Part shown: positions 63,965-64,000 of the stretch, in pieces
How positions within the stretch are numbered: position 1 is the stretch's first letter
Layout of the letters: each line of letters begins with the position of its first letter
The notes under the pieces: model-generated
Database searches by the model: none
The model's input: the letters and a program-made list of their open reading frames with translations, nothing else
Told to the model about the DNA's origin: nothing
Source of the DNA: UBA5614 sp963667535
GTDB taxonomy: Bacteria; Cloacimonadota; Cloacimonadia; Cloacimonadales; Cloacimonadaceae
Direction: 5' to 3'
Assembly (NCBI GenBank): GCA_963667535.2
Contig: CAXXDU010000002.1
Coordinates: 620,001-684,000 of the forward strand
Length of the DNA stretch: 64,000 nt
Program-made: the position numbers and the translations under genes

Positions 63965-64000
63965 TACTCTTCCTGCAATTGATTACACAGGCACAAAAGG

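Overview
The window looks like chromosomal DNA of an anaerobic, amino-acid-using, Gram-negative-type bacterium of the FCB supergroup, most likely Candidatus Cloacimonadota (WWE1). Supporting signs are several large secreted proteins ending in a FlgD-like or type IX sorting domain with a YPNPFNP-type motif, outer-membrane beta-barrels, a TolC pump, a GldA/F/G-like ABC system, a group A [FeFe] hydrogenase, peptidases, an asparaginase and paired ammonium channels. The lineage is inferred from gene content; there is no rRNA marker. I saw no rRNA, tRNA, CRISPR array, integrase or transposase gene.

Layout. 1-6.3 kb: a 5' fragment of a minus-strand gene, an EamA transporter, a GLUG surface protein, lipoate ligase, oligoendopeptidase F and a GerW/YtfJ-like protein. 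6.4-10.7 kb: three tandem paralogous lipoproteins ending in a strong terminator. 11-16.5 kb: M6 and M48 metalloproteases and a TPR-esterase. 16.5-23.5 kb: a small pilin-like protein, an ammonium/membrane-transport locus (Rh-like channel, Kef-type antiporter fused to a PTS EIIA domain, Amt channel), a beta-barrel and a tiny Lmo0937-type protein. 23.6-32.6 kb: TrmJ, a helical-repeat protein, a C39-like secreted protein with a coupled small ORF, a TPR/sigma-54 activator and a methyltransferase. 32.7-38.5 kb: asparaginase, an AT-rich patatin, RNase HIII, the hydrogenase and a small membrane protein. 38.5-41.5 kb: a repeat-rich stretch around an FG-GAP surface protein. 42.5-51 kb: a plus-strand run of TolC, membrane-fusion protein, ABC ATPase, ABC-2 permease, GldG-like protein, DUF4340 protein, GNAT and an iron alcohol dehydrogenase. 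51-59 kb: GNAT-like proteins, an SBBP-repeat surface protein, a hypothetical protein and a second M6 protease. 59-64 kb: a minus-strand YtrA-type GntR regulator, ABC ATPase, permease, HI0933-like flavoprotein and a hypothetical protein with an HExxxH motif.

The genes fit a life spent degrading and importing peptides and amino acids (peptidases, asparaginase, surface adhesin-like proteins), disposing of ammonium and hydrogen, and exporting material across two membranes. Promoters that can be read resemble classical TTGACA / TATAAT boxes and in four cases overrule a longer reading frame as the true start.

The most unusual material is (i) the Rh / Kef-EIIA / Amt locus with no PII gene in view, (ii) the lipoprotein triplet combining a lipobox with a sorting-type C-terminus, (iii) the TolC-MFP pair fused in layout to a Gld-like ABC operon, and (iv) several families of short dispersed repeats, including a palindrome family with a compensatory base-pair change and an 11-bp tandem-repeat module present at two loci.
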